NCBI RefSeq assembly: GCF_015832195.1 | Contig: NC_052018.1 | Span: forward strand, 55,675,666-55,739,665 | DNA from: Motacilla alba alba | Lineage: Eukaryota; Chordata; Aves; Passeriformes; Motacillidae | Direction of reading: 5' to 3' | Length of the DNA stretch: 64,000 bases | In this document: positions 10,601-22,615 of the stretch, one piece after another | How the letters are laid out: every line of letters starts with the position of its first letter | How positions within the stretch are numbered: the stretch's first letter is position 1 | The notes under the pieces: model-generated | Told to the model about the DNA's origin: nothing | What the model saw: only the letters and a program-made list of their open reading frames with translations | Database searches by the model: none | Position numbers and translations under genes: made by a program

Positions 10601-13089
10601 AAACTCATTTTAAGACAACTTCTGGATTTTAGTTCGGTAACCAATTTATTCACCAGAACACAACTTAAAATTGAGGTTTACGCTATTGCTGAACTTTAGG
10701 GCTGTAGAAAAACTTTTAAATAATGCTATTGCTTCACAGAAAAATTTTCTTACATGGGAAAGAAAGAAAAATTTTGCACTTTGGGATTCCAGAACAATTT
10801 AGATAGATACTGATTTTCCTTTTTAGGTCTGTTAGCTGATGCAATGGTTCCTTCTACTCACCAACCAAGAAAGTGATGCCTCTGGAGAGGAATTCAAACC
10901 TCTAATTCACTGACATTTAGCAGGCTTTGGTGTGGGTTTGGATGAATCCATATTTCAAGGAATGCATATGAAGATTGATGAGCACATCTTCTGTCACTGA
11001 AATCCATTGTTTTGCTCACATTTCTTCTACCCATTGCTGAAAGAATGAAGACAAGGGTGATGTTATGCTCATGTCAAATCCCAACTGCAGATGTCATGCC
11101 CTTGGCTTCTACACTCCTAACATTTGATACCAATCAAATATGGGTTTTTTAGGATATGATTAGCTGTACAGTATTAAACAATATGGCATGGTGATGAATA
11201 TAACTTTAATAAACTAGGAGCAGAAGAGGTTATGAATTTGTTTTTCTGTCTGGTAACTGGGTGCTTAAGCTCAAATTCAGGAAAGAATTTCTATGGAAAA
11301 GCAAGCTTACAGCATGCTTAATGTCAGTCACAGGTCTGCACCACATTAAGGCACATTTCAAAGAAAAAAATTACACATGGCCATAGGTGTTTTTAAAAAT
11401 GGGGACTTCAAACATAAATATGAGAGGGGGTTTTTGCAAGAAATTGGGAAAAAAAAATCTGTGTGCTGGTGTAGGAGTGTACCCAGGATATGTCTTGGTG
11501 AAGGGCACTTACCTTGTTTTCCTAGGATTTTCACTGTGCAGTCCCATAGATACCACTCAGGCAGCATCATCATGAGAAAGTCAAGTAGGAATGTGGCAAG
11601 CAAAAGGGAAGAAACATAATGCAAAAATTGTTCTTACCAGTCAGCTTTTCAAGGGATAGGCTTGACAGAAAGTAACACGGTTGTTCTACTAACTGGGCAG
11701 TCAAGTTAGAGATGCAGTCTGTGATACCTTGTTTTCTAACAAGTGTTTTCACTTTTTTTTTTTTTTAATTTGAGTTGCCATTGAGAACATTTTGATTAGT
11801 TTGTCATCAAACTTATTTACAGTATTCTATGTCTGTAGTTAATTTATGGGTAGTTCTTGGCACACTTCAAACAGATGTAATGGCTTTGCAATGCATATAG
11901 TGTATTTCTGTTTCCTGACTGAATGAGAGGAATGAGATTTCCACTGCAAATATTTTTTGTAGGGCTTCAAAATTTGCTTTTCCTGAGTATCTAAAAATAT
12001 TTTTAATACTGTTTCCATGAGCATTCCTGTTTCTGTGAACACAAAGTCAACATGGTTGAAATGAAGAGTTTAAAATTTTAAAGGAAAAATAAAGCGCTTC
12101 TCTTTTAGTGCAATCATCCAGCTTGACCTGAAAGTCACTTTAATCCTAGTTCTAAGGTTTCATAGGGAAGTACACAGCCACAGGCACGTTCACACATTAC
12201 TTGTGTTCATGGAAGCATTAAGTGAATTTCCAAAGTCCTGTCTCAGCACATGCTACATGCAGTGGGAAAAATTCTTTAAAAGTCTCTCTCACTCTTGGAT
12301 CCCTGGTCCTTGTGGCTTCATGTCAAGACTCATTGTAGGAAAAGGGAGTACCTAAATTTCAGGTGGATAAGCAGCAGCACTTACACTGTGGTGCAAGAAT
12401 AATTTCGTCAGACTAGAGGAAACAAAGCAGTGTTGGGGCTGACTACAAAATTGCAGTTTTTCAAGTTGTGGGAAGAAGAACTACGTAGCAGTTGTCAAAT
12501 TTCTCAAAATGGAAACACCTTTCCTAAACCATAAATAACACTACCAGCAAGAGATAGCCCCTAAACATTTCTGAATGACATAAAAGGACCAACAACTTCA
12601 CCTTTGTTCTCAGGAATCTCTTAAAAATATGTAGGAAAACACCATCCCACATGATCTTACATGAAAGATAGTTTTTCTAAAATGCCTCTGACACAGATAC
12701 CCCCACCCAGGTAAATCCCAACTGCCCCTGCAGCAGAACAGAGTGGGTATGCTGGATGCAGAGCAGATTAGATCAACTCTCTGTCATGCTCCTGTCAGTC
12801 ACTGTGTATCCTGAAACTGAAAGAAACCTGCAGCAGGTGAGTCCAGCACTTCAGTGAACTAAACCAGCAACTCCCCTAGATGTGGTCCCTAGCAGTGGTC
12901 AAGATTGCCTTTCTCTTGGACCAGTTTATTTGGATCTTGGCATCTGTGTGACTCTGTAAGTGATGAACTAGACCAAAAGGATCTAAAGTGCAGGCCCAGC
13001 TTGGCTAGGTTTCTAGGGATTTTACAACTGATTTTTTTTTTTTGTTTTACTTGTGCAACATTTCCAAGAAATACTTTACTATGTATATA

Positions 13090-13092
<3 letters not shown>
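7677..13092. other. Unique AT-rich DNA, no gene recognised
   Basis: The stretch contains a run of 23 T (8969-8991), a T/G-rich patch near 8040-8090 and a 14-T run near 11753. A 103-bp segment at 12734-12836 is flanked by an acceptor-like CTGCCCCTGCAG and a consensus donor-like CAG-GTGAGT and is open in one frame, but is unidentified. A slightly more CpG-rich patch lies at about 9340-9390. Nothing else is recognised. Confidence 0.55.
8969..8991. repeat. Poly(T) run of 23
   Basis: This is a simple homopolymer. No retroposon body is recognisable on either side, so it is not annotated as an element tail. Confidence 0.9.

Positions 13093-13128
<36 letters not shown>
13093..13128. repeat. (AT)18 microsatellite
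   Basis: Eighteen consecutive AT dinucleotides follow a looser TATATGAATATA lead-in. The run is self-complementary and could extrude a cruciform. Its length is probably polymorphic. Confidence 0.95.
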
Positions 13129-13131
<3 letters not shown>

Positions 13132-15104
13132 GCATAGCTGTCTGTCAATTTTCATAGCAAAAAAGTTTTTGGAAACTGGAGAATAATAATAGTAGAGTTG
13201 TTTTTAAAGGAATCACCCTACACCACTCTAGGCCAAACCCCTTTATTAAAGTTTTATGAAAATCCTCCCTGTTTTTTACATTCCAGTTGAGTCTATTAGC
13301 TTTTCAGGTTTTGATGATCTAGCAGGTATAAGCACTTCTCACATTAAATGTAGTGTTGACAAAGGATATTCACTAGCAAAGGTTTCATTAACTGGGGATT
13401 ATACTGAAACCTTTTCCCAGAATTGCCAATAAATGGAGCCCTAATCAAAAATTTGGCTTTCAATTCAAGTGCAACTAATATAATTTTGTGTTTGGTTTAA
13501 AACTACCTGTGGTTATTTTCTCATTTTTGCAATATTCAGCATTATGCCATCTGACCTCTCAAATAGCATTGTTCCTATGGAGAAAAAGTGAACCTAAATC
13601 TCATGTATGAATGAAGCTTGAGTTTAACTTCTGCTTCCAATGAATACTGTGTGAAAAGAGCCCATTCCTGCAAAGAGGGAGAATTAACAAGTTCCCTCAA
13701 ATGAGGCTGTAGGTATTGGACACACTTCTCAGCCAGGGCTTGCTCCTGGAGTGAAGGTCCTGAGCTGGCACATCTACAGTATGTCAGCACAGCTCAGGGG
13801 TGAGGAGGTGCCTTCCCTGTGCTGGTCAGAGTTTATGGTTGGTCCCAGCCCCGAGGGTGCCTTTGGTGCCTGGGGGTTTGCAGCTCCCCACAGCACTCAG
13901 ATATGCTGGCTCAGGACAATCCAGCATCATGGCAGACAATGGGAGTTTTGCCATTGATGTAAGCAGTTTGGCAGTCTTGTTGACCTCAGTATAAAATAAT
14001 GCAATACCCTCTCCTGAGTCTGTCTTCCAGAATTGAAGATATCTGGCAAAATCTCCTGTTTTGCACTCTCTAGGTATGTGAAGAGACTGCAGCATCTGCT
14101 GGCTTCATCAATCCAGGAAATCGGGAAATTTACAGACCCTTTAGGTAGGTGCTGGAGTCTCTCTAAGTTTGCTTGTGCACTACAGTGACCTGTTTCATTC
14201 ACTTTCCAGGAAGAAAAAGTTCCAGTGACCAATTAGGGGATTGAAGGGAGGCATTTGGGGCCCTGTCACAGTGCTGCAGACCCTGATGCCTGCCCAAGGA
14301 GGAGAACCATGTTCTGGAAAGGCAAGAAGAGCATGATCTAACTCTCCCAAACTCAGTGGGAATCTCTCCAAAGATCTAATAGGTTTAGAGTTTACAACAT
14401 GGTCTTTTAAGATGAAGTTTTTGAAACTACCTGAGGGAGCTGAGTATAGTTTTCTACTCAAATTAATTGAAACTGGATATTTAAATTCCTTAGATGTCTT
14501 TGAAAGCCTTACCTCTAAGTAGCATATAAAGATCTACTGTAACTTCCATTGCACCTAATTTACAATTTATAGGTAAGATGATGTAAACTCTAGAGTTTGT
14601 TTCAAAATGCAGTTCATTTATTTACAGCTCCCTAAGCTAAGCCACTGTTTAGTATTCTATGAGAGGAAACCAAATATTTTGTAGTAGTCCCAACTGGTGT
14701 TTAATCTGAGTTAAGAAGAATATCGTATCTCATGAGGAGAACTGAGACAGAATCATAAATCTAAAGTTGTTTCGGTTTTGTTTTTGAAAAAGAGTTTGAA
14801 CTCATATCACCCCAGCCTCCTTAATGGTTTTACATAAACAATGAAGTGCCTCAAGAAAATCACCAGTGGCTCTTCTGTCAACAGAGAGCTTCATTTTCTC
14901 TCCCAGATTAGGGTGGTCTGAAGCTATCAGCAGCTGATCTGACAGAGTAAATCTGAAACAAATTGCTGTTGCTATAATCTTTTCTTGACATGAGGTGCTG
15001 CAGAGGAGAGAAACCAAGTATTGTTGCATGACTAAACTGGCTTGGCTGGTGATTCATTACAGTGCATTGAAAAGTGTTAGGATCTATCTCTGCAATTCCT
15101 ATCT

Positions 15105-15122
15105 TATCTATCTATCTATCTA
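15105..15122. repeat. Short (TATC)n microsatellite
   Basis: TATC is repeated about four and a half times in tandem. It has no other significance that I can see. Confidence 0.85.
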
Positions 15123-18100
15123 AAAGTTTGGTTGGGGTATATTTCTTCACTCCCAAAATAATGTAAGAGAAACCATCTCTCAGTGCCTTCTGATTTTAAG
15201 GTTGATCCAGAGGTGTAAAATAAAATAATCTGAAGAATATGTTTTTGTTTAGGTTTGAGAAATGTGACAAACTTTGTGAGGTTTGTTGGTTGGTTGGGTT
15301 TTATTCCTTTAGGGCTACTACTTTGATAGAGCTTAAAATACTGTTGGAAAATTATGTTAGTCATACTGCAGCTCAGTAGCACGGTAAAGGTGATACTCAA
15401 ATGCTTGAAGTCCTGTAGCAGAGGTGACTGGCAGAGAATTGCTAATTTCCTTGGTACTGGTGGAGATTCCCAGTCTGGTAAGCAGGCAGCAGCTCTACAT
15501 TACTCCTGGACTTCCCTGAAGAGTTGTGGTTCAGATGCTGTGGCTGTTTATTGCCATTTCTGGGACTGGATGCTGAAGATTGATTGGTTCCAGCTCAGGA
15601 AATCCCCAAACACTGCTGGGTTTCATTTTTCTTTTCTGAAGGAAAGAGAGTTGTTTCTCTCAGTTTGAAGAAAACATCACTTTGTCCTAAATTTAAGCTG
15701 CTGAGGGAAGGGCCACCAAGGCAGATCCCAGCACCCCAAGGCAGCACCATGCTCTTGCTGGGGGCAGAAGGAGGAGTAGTGGATTTCTGGTATCATCCTT
15801 GAGGATGCTTTTCTCCTCATCTTGGTATGTGTCCTCTTCTTTTTGTGTGCACATTTACCTCTGTGCCTGACAAGCTAGTTGAATTGGTTTGGATTTTTTC
15901 ATTCTGTTGGAGGAAATGCCACCAGTGGGAGTAAGGGCTCCCTTCTTACATCTTGTGTGATATCAAAAGGAGCTGTGTGAATTTGATTGATGGTTTCCTA
16001 CTAGCAAAACAACAGAGTTGAAATATTTCAAAGCCTTATTGCATCAAAGGATAAAAATTAAAATATCCTTACAGGAATTCAGGTTGCTGAAAAAGTCAGG
16101 TCCAGCTCAGATGCAAGGAAGTTTTACATTAAAACTTAAGCAACCAGCCGGTATAGTATTTCCTGAAGTTTCACCCATCATGCTACTTGTTTCTGCAGGG
16201 AGAGAAACATAACCTTCCCTTGCTATGTCTCAGGAAAAGTAAATAGTGTTGTTAAGAAGCTTGTCATATCACGAGTTCCTAAATATAGAGTCTTGGGAAG
16301 CTGGCGAGTTTGCAGACTTCATTAAACATGTCGCAATGCCCCAAGGAAGAAAAATCTTGAGGGAAATCTGCAAATTATCTAGATGCAGACCGTCCTGCAT
16401 CCTTGGACCACTGGACTGTAGAATGGTATGTCAGGGTGGGCAGAGAAGGTAGCACACAGCTGCATGGACCAAGACCCAGAGCTGTCAGGAGTGTGGCTGA
16501 AGGAGCTGCAGCATGGTGCTCTTGGTTCACTCTCCTGCTTGCAGAAGGTCATGAAAAGAAGGAGAACTGTTTATCAGTAGATAAACCTGCTGGATCTGGC
16601 AAAATGAAGTGATTGTGTGTAGTGAGAGCAGCCTCACTGCACAGTGTGTGGGGCTGGGGCTCCACCAGGAGAGAATGAGTGAAATGTGGTCTTTCTGAAG
16701 AGACTTGCCTTTCAAGGGCTTTTGTCCCCTCTGCTGTGTGTGGATCATATATCTGCCTCCTCTCCTGGCTTGAAGGTATCAGCTGGTCACTGGGATGTAA
16801 TGACAGCAAAGGCAAGGAGAATCCCCTCCATTCTAGCCCTCAGTTGGCAGAGGAGTACGTGTAAACATGAATTTCCCTTCTCCTTGTCAAATTCTCCAAA
16901 TTCTAAACCTCAATGGCATTTTGATTGGAATCTCTTTTAATTGCTCCCATTGAAGCTGTTGTGTTTGTAATGCAACAATTACACCACTAGTGATGGTGAT
17001 CATCAGTCAGATCAAGTCACTAGAGGTCTCCCCTTTCCTGTTTGTCCCAACACCTGACCTTGAAGCTAGGGCTCTGATGGTCCCTTTTTATTATGGCCAG
17101 TGAATTACTTCGTGCAATGAAAATGTCAACTGCAGCTCGAGGAGGGCAGACAGGAAGGACCATAAGCCTGGATAATGTAGAGCCTGGTAGAAACAGAGCT
17201 AAAACAACTTTCTCATACCACACACTTTTTAACCAGAAGTGATGAGAGGTGAGGTTATCTGTGCACCAGGTTATCTGTGCTGTGCAGGGACTAACTTGAG
17301 GTATGCTCTGAGATCTTCTAGTTTGTCAGATCCTGCAGAGTGGTCCAGGCAGGAATTAGTCATGTTCAGGAGTGAAACTACCCAGATTTAGATTAGGGGC
17401 TGAATGTAATTTTGACTATAACCAGAGAATACAGAAGTCTGGCTATTAGTTAGACAAACTATTGCTTTATATTAATTTTATTTTTTTAAAGTACTAGAAA
17501 GAACTACATTTTCAGTTGAAAAACATGACCTGAAACTGAGCTAATCCAGTTAACACCTATTTCACAGAAATGCCACCCACCAAGAGTTTTACTGAACAAG
17601 ATCAAGAACCAATTTTTCAGTGCACACATTAACTATAATGGCAGGTTCTTAGCAATTTTATTCTCTTTCAGTAATTGCTTAACTTTGATCGCATACTGAA
17701 TGCCCTGAAAATATCAGATGTGGCTCAACCATCTGGCATTATATTATACATTTTAAAAGGTGTATTTAAGACCTTCTGTGGCTGGAATAACACTTCTGTG
17801 GAGCTATTGCTCTCATCTGTGTTCCAAATCCATCACATTATTTTCTTTGGAGGCCAGAGCTACCATCACTAATTAGGCCTTTTATTTTGTTTTACTAGAT
17901 TATCTGGTTTTTAACTTTAAGATCTCCTTGGCCAAAAAACAACTTGGATGAAGTTATCTGAGTAAATCCATGCCAGCTTTTAGACAAAACTAGCAGAGTT
18001 GATTTAAAATTACCACCTTTCCAAAATGTCACAAGCAAAGTTTTCCTTCTTTCCCAAGAGTCATGAACACCAGTTTAAATGCTGAAAAAGACCTCATCAT

Positions 18101-19042
18101 AGCTGTGTTTTGCTCTTTCACTAGGTTTTTTGTGTTGCTGTAAAAGGAAACTGTTACATTACAAATGTTTGATTACATGAAATTTCCAGACTTTGACATT
18201 GTGTTAGGACGATGTGATCTTGCAGGGAGCACAAGGAGAACATGATGTTCAGTTCCCTCCTTTAGCATATGAGTGGAAAGGTAGGTATTAGTCTGAATCA
18301 ATGCTTTTGCATTCTCATATCCTTACATTTTAGAGAAATATATCTGTTTCTTGGTGTACTCTGTGAAGGAGGCAAATGAAAATACAAATGTCGGTGTGAA
18401 AATAATGAAATATAGTAACACATATACTGGAGGAAGATAATAGGGTGAAAACAAGTACCTAATGAGTTACAAGACATTTTTTTTTCTATCCTGGATGTTA
18501 TTAATAGCAGCAGGTGAAATTCAAGAAATTTGGGAATTGCATTTGGCTCAGCTCGTTCTGACTTCCCTGCAATCTCCTTAAAACAATGAAGAGAATCTTT
18601 ATGTTGGGTTGCTTGTAAAATTTCTTCATCACTGTCTCCTCAGGTCTGAATTGACATTCCCCCCATGCTTCCTCCTGGGTTTAGATTCTCTCCACCAGAA
18701 TTTAATTTCACTTTCACACCAGAGAGTATGAAAGTTTCTTTGAAGAGATAGCTCAAATACTAGAAATAAACATTAGAATTTTTGTGTCACAGCAACATAT
18801 TTGCTGGTATTCTCACCATTGGCACTGCCTGCTGGAGCTTGCTTCCATCCTTCTGGTGGAATATCCACCATACCTATGGTGGGGAAGATGGGGCATCCCT
18901 TGAGCTTGCCTGTTGCTCTGTCTTCGATCCTTTTTGCTTTGAAACTCTTCTGGAGGCAACAGAAGGTATAGATCTAGTTATTCTCTCTGAGTGTCCTGAT
19001 TTTGAGAGCCTTTTTTTTGCCAGTGGTTATCTTGGACTGTTC

Positions 19043-19075
19043 TGATATTGGACTGATATTGGACTGATATTCCCC
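19043..19075. repeat. 11-bp tandem repeat TGATATTGGAC
   Basis: Two exact copies (19043-19053 and 19054-19064) are followed by a third that diverges after TGATATT. It is a short local duplication in unique DNA. Confidence 0.75.
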
Positions 19076-22000
19076 ACTGATACTGAGCACTGACTGGAAC
19101 CTGAGGGTGCTTTGAAATGACAGTTTCTACAATATTTTAAAATTCTAGGCACGGATTAGCACTGTTAACATTTTTCTTTTGTGATTTTGAACAAAAGAAA
19201 CAATTCTTGCTTTGCTTTGTACTATACCTGTTGCTGTTCAGGTGCATGAGCTTTGCACAAGGCCACCTACCAAGTAGTCAGGATAAGCCTGAGCTGAGAT
19301 CCCAACTCAGACCAAAGCAGTGATGTTGCTTGCATAGAAGCCAAGCCTTCTATGTTGTCCATTGAAAAGGGCTTTTGTGCATACCTGGGATCTTGATTGC
19401 AGCCACCAGAAACTGTGCTCAAAATGAGCTACATTTTTGGAGTGTTGGTACCACCTGTCTTAGAGTGCTGTTGAAGCCTATTGAACCATTCCCTCAGATT
19501 TTGCAAGGATTAAAATTTTTGGTTCTGATTTGTACACTATAGGAAACAGTCTGAATCCTTTTCACATCTTCCTCAAACTCTAGCTTGTGAATTTACGAAC
19601 TTGTGCATGGCAGAGAAATAAAAATAAATGATTTGAAAGTTTTTTTTGCAGGTGCAGTGTAGCTGAACTGTATCATGAACCATAGCTCAACCGCCACATC
19701 TCCAAAACAATGGTATCATTCATTTTCCTTTACACCAATGGTTTGGCCTTCAAATTTTGGATGACCTCTGGGATATTATTGAAATCTCCCATTTTTTACT
19801 ACTGGAGCAAACAGGAGAGAAGGCAGGTTTGTGAACACTATTAGCTCTGTGCTGAGGTAAAAATACTACTCTTGACAATATGTTAACTGTATTTTTTTCC
19901 TTCATCAGGTGCATGTTTTGTTTTGTTTGAAGCAGCATGGGGTTTTACGCTGCATTTTTATAGAACAAAAATTCTCTTTTTTTGTAGAATAATAAATAAT
20001 GTATTTGCCATTCCAGCTCAGCATTTGATAATTATCCTCTTAAATAAAAACCTGTCTGTGATTGAACTTGTAAATATCCTTAAAAAAGAAAAAAAAGTTG
20101 CATTTCCAAATCACATTTGCGTCAGCATCCAAAAGTACCCTAAGAAAGATCACTGATCTTAAAAAGATAAGAAGAAAGAAAGCAGACCTCCGCCAAATAC
20201 TTCTCTATCACGCACAAAGCCTCCAAAAGAAAGAATGAGAAAGGTCAGGATGTTGCACTTGCCCCAATAAGAAAGCTGAAAAACCAAACAAACCTGCAAT
20301 TATGTCACAGTTTTCAGCAACAAAGATTCCTTGTATAAAGTACAGGCAAGATTTCTTTTCCACATAAACCTGTCCAGGTCTGAAGCAGCTCTATTGATTC
20401 CAGTAGTTTCCACAGACCTGTATCAGTTCTTTGTTCCATGGGAGCTACAGGTATTGGACATATTATTAGTATGTCAATGCAAAAGGTTAGAAAAGGACTA
20501 AACTGTAATGGCTAAATGCACTCCCATTAAAGTGAAACTACTGCAGGAAGATTCATGCTGTGAGAAAGGTCTGCTTTCACATGGCCATGGAAGGCCTAGC
20601 TTTCAACATATTCAACAATTTTGCATATCTTGGTTCTTGATTTTAAGGTCTTTGGAGCCCAACAGACCAGGCCTAAAGAGCTCTTAGAAGAAGAGTGCCA
20701 GAAAAGGCCCCTCTCACACACGGACTTTGAGCTCCTTTCCAGGAGTGGAGGATGAGCTACCTGGAGGGACTGAGCTGGTCCTGCCTCTCCATTAATGGCA
20801 TGTCAGGCAGAAACCAGTAGCAGGAAGGAATGATGGTGCCCTAAGTTTCCCCTCCTAATGTCCTCTGAAGCTGATTGGCACTTTGGATGCAAATCTCAAG
20901 GAAAATCCATTTGGAACTATATAGAAGGATTTATGTTTTTGTGTCATAGGTAATTTATGTGTTTTGTTTAACATTTGTGCAAGATGTGTGTAATTTGCTA
21001 AGCTAAAAATATGACAAATATTTTAAACAAGTCTTTAAAACTTCCCTAATATTTTTTAAAATTTTTTTCCAACATTCTACCAGAGATCAATAAATAAGCA
21101 GAGTACTTTAAAAATAAAACAAAACCCATACCCAGACCTTAAGTACGACAAAACGCAGAATTAAAACTGCGTAGCAAATTATAAACATAAAGCTGTGTCA
21201 AATGCAAAGAAAAAACCTCTTTAAAAATGCCTATGTCAAAGAAGACTGCAGTGTTTTAAACAAGGTTCCTTTCCTGTCAACTTTTGCAATTGTGATATTC
21301 TTAAGGGTTTATGTTAAGGTTCATTTGGTTCTATTTCTTTAATTAGCCAAAGCATCTACTAAAGATACATATGCAAAAAATTTGAGCTGGGAAATTTAAA
21401 TCACCATATCTTGTTTGTTAGACTTCTTTGTTATTTTAATATGCATTTAAGAAAACATAGCAGGTCTTTGTTTCTAGAGAATATTATATTGCATTGCAGC
21501 AGACATAATTTTCCCTATTTTAGGAGTAAAATGGCCATGAATATATTTATTCTTCAAAGCAAAATCTATGAAATATGTTTTGTTTATTCTTTTAAGCATG
21601 TCTACCAGTACATATGTGCTTCTACTGACTATTTTGGGGGAACCTCCACAGCTGCTTTGAGTTGCCATACTTCCCTGAAATTTTTGTCAATATTTTCACT
21701 GAAAATATTAATCACAACAAAATATTTACATTTATTAATGTAAATGTGGCACAAAGGGGATATGCCAGCCAGCTACTCCTCTAACTAGTTGTATTAAGCA
21801 GCTAGGAAAAATGAAGCAGGAGTTGTATGAGGACTGAGCTAGTAGTGTCACTGATTACTGAATCTAAAGCACTGAATACAAGAACTTTCTTGTGTCATGT
21901 TGTCCCAACACTTGACAATATTGGAACTGATGGATATTTTTCCCACTGACTTTTACCTTAGAGGGTAAAAGTGTACTTACAAAAGTAACTCATGGAAGAC

Positions 22001-22504
22001 GTTTGAAGCACTGTGGTCAGGCTTGTTATCCTGACTTGTGTTATAGTCTCAACTTCATACTTTTACATTTATAACACAGATTTCAACAATAAAGGGGGGG
22101 TATATTTAATGTGTGTTGGGAGAGCCATTAAATGTGGAATTATGGGAATGGCACCCACTGACTGCAGAAAGTTTGGAAAGCAGAATATGGAGAGATCATG
22201 CTTCAATAAAACATCACCGAGGAAAGAGGTTCCTAGGTAGAGACAAGTCCAGCAGGCCTAAATTGGAAAATGTAATGAAGCTAATGACCTGCAATTTTTA
22301 GCTTCTATCTGGAAGTTTTTGAGGCCTGTTTTCCTGTTTTTAGCTCTATTGTGGTTTTGTTTTGTTGGGCTTTTTCTCCCATGCAGGGAACATTCTAAAA
22401 AGTCTAGAAAGAGGCAACTGCAGCACCATGGAAAAATGTTACCAGAGATTGACATGCAGTGATCTTTGTCTTCTGCCCTTTTCCCCCCACTTCCTTTTCT
22501 TCCC

Positions 22505-22615
22505 TCAGATGAGGAGTTGTAATCGAGTTATTGCCTGGCCGGCACGGAAAGGGATAGATTTAAAATTAATGAATAAACCCCTTCATCTTTAAATAGGGTT
22601 ATTATGCACTAACTC
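22505..22615. promoter_or_regulatory. Candidate conserved non-coding element
   Basis: The segment keeps CpGs (in AATCGAG and GGCCGGCACGG) in a CpG-poor setting, followed by homeodomain-type words (AATTAATGAAT) and an A/T-rich core CTTTAAATAGGG that resembles a MEF2 or TATA-like site. This texture is typical of vertebrate enhancers, but that is inference; conservation cannot be seen in one sequence. Confidence 0.2.

Larger units (their letters stand above)
13129..22480. other. Unique DNA, no gene recognised
   Basis: I see no recognised repeat body, RNA gene or coding exon. Small items are a (TATC)4 microsatellite at 15105-15122, a direct repeat of AGGTTATCTGTGC near 17253-17280, and an 11-bp tandem TGATATTGGAC at 19043-19075. 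The open frames at 13575-14461 and 15354-15802 overlap on both strands and show no domain. The stretch 17080-17150 retains CpGs and may be conserved non-coding DNA, which only an alignment could show. Confidence 0.55.
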
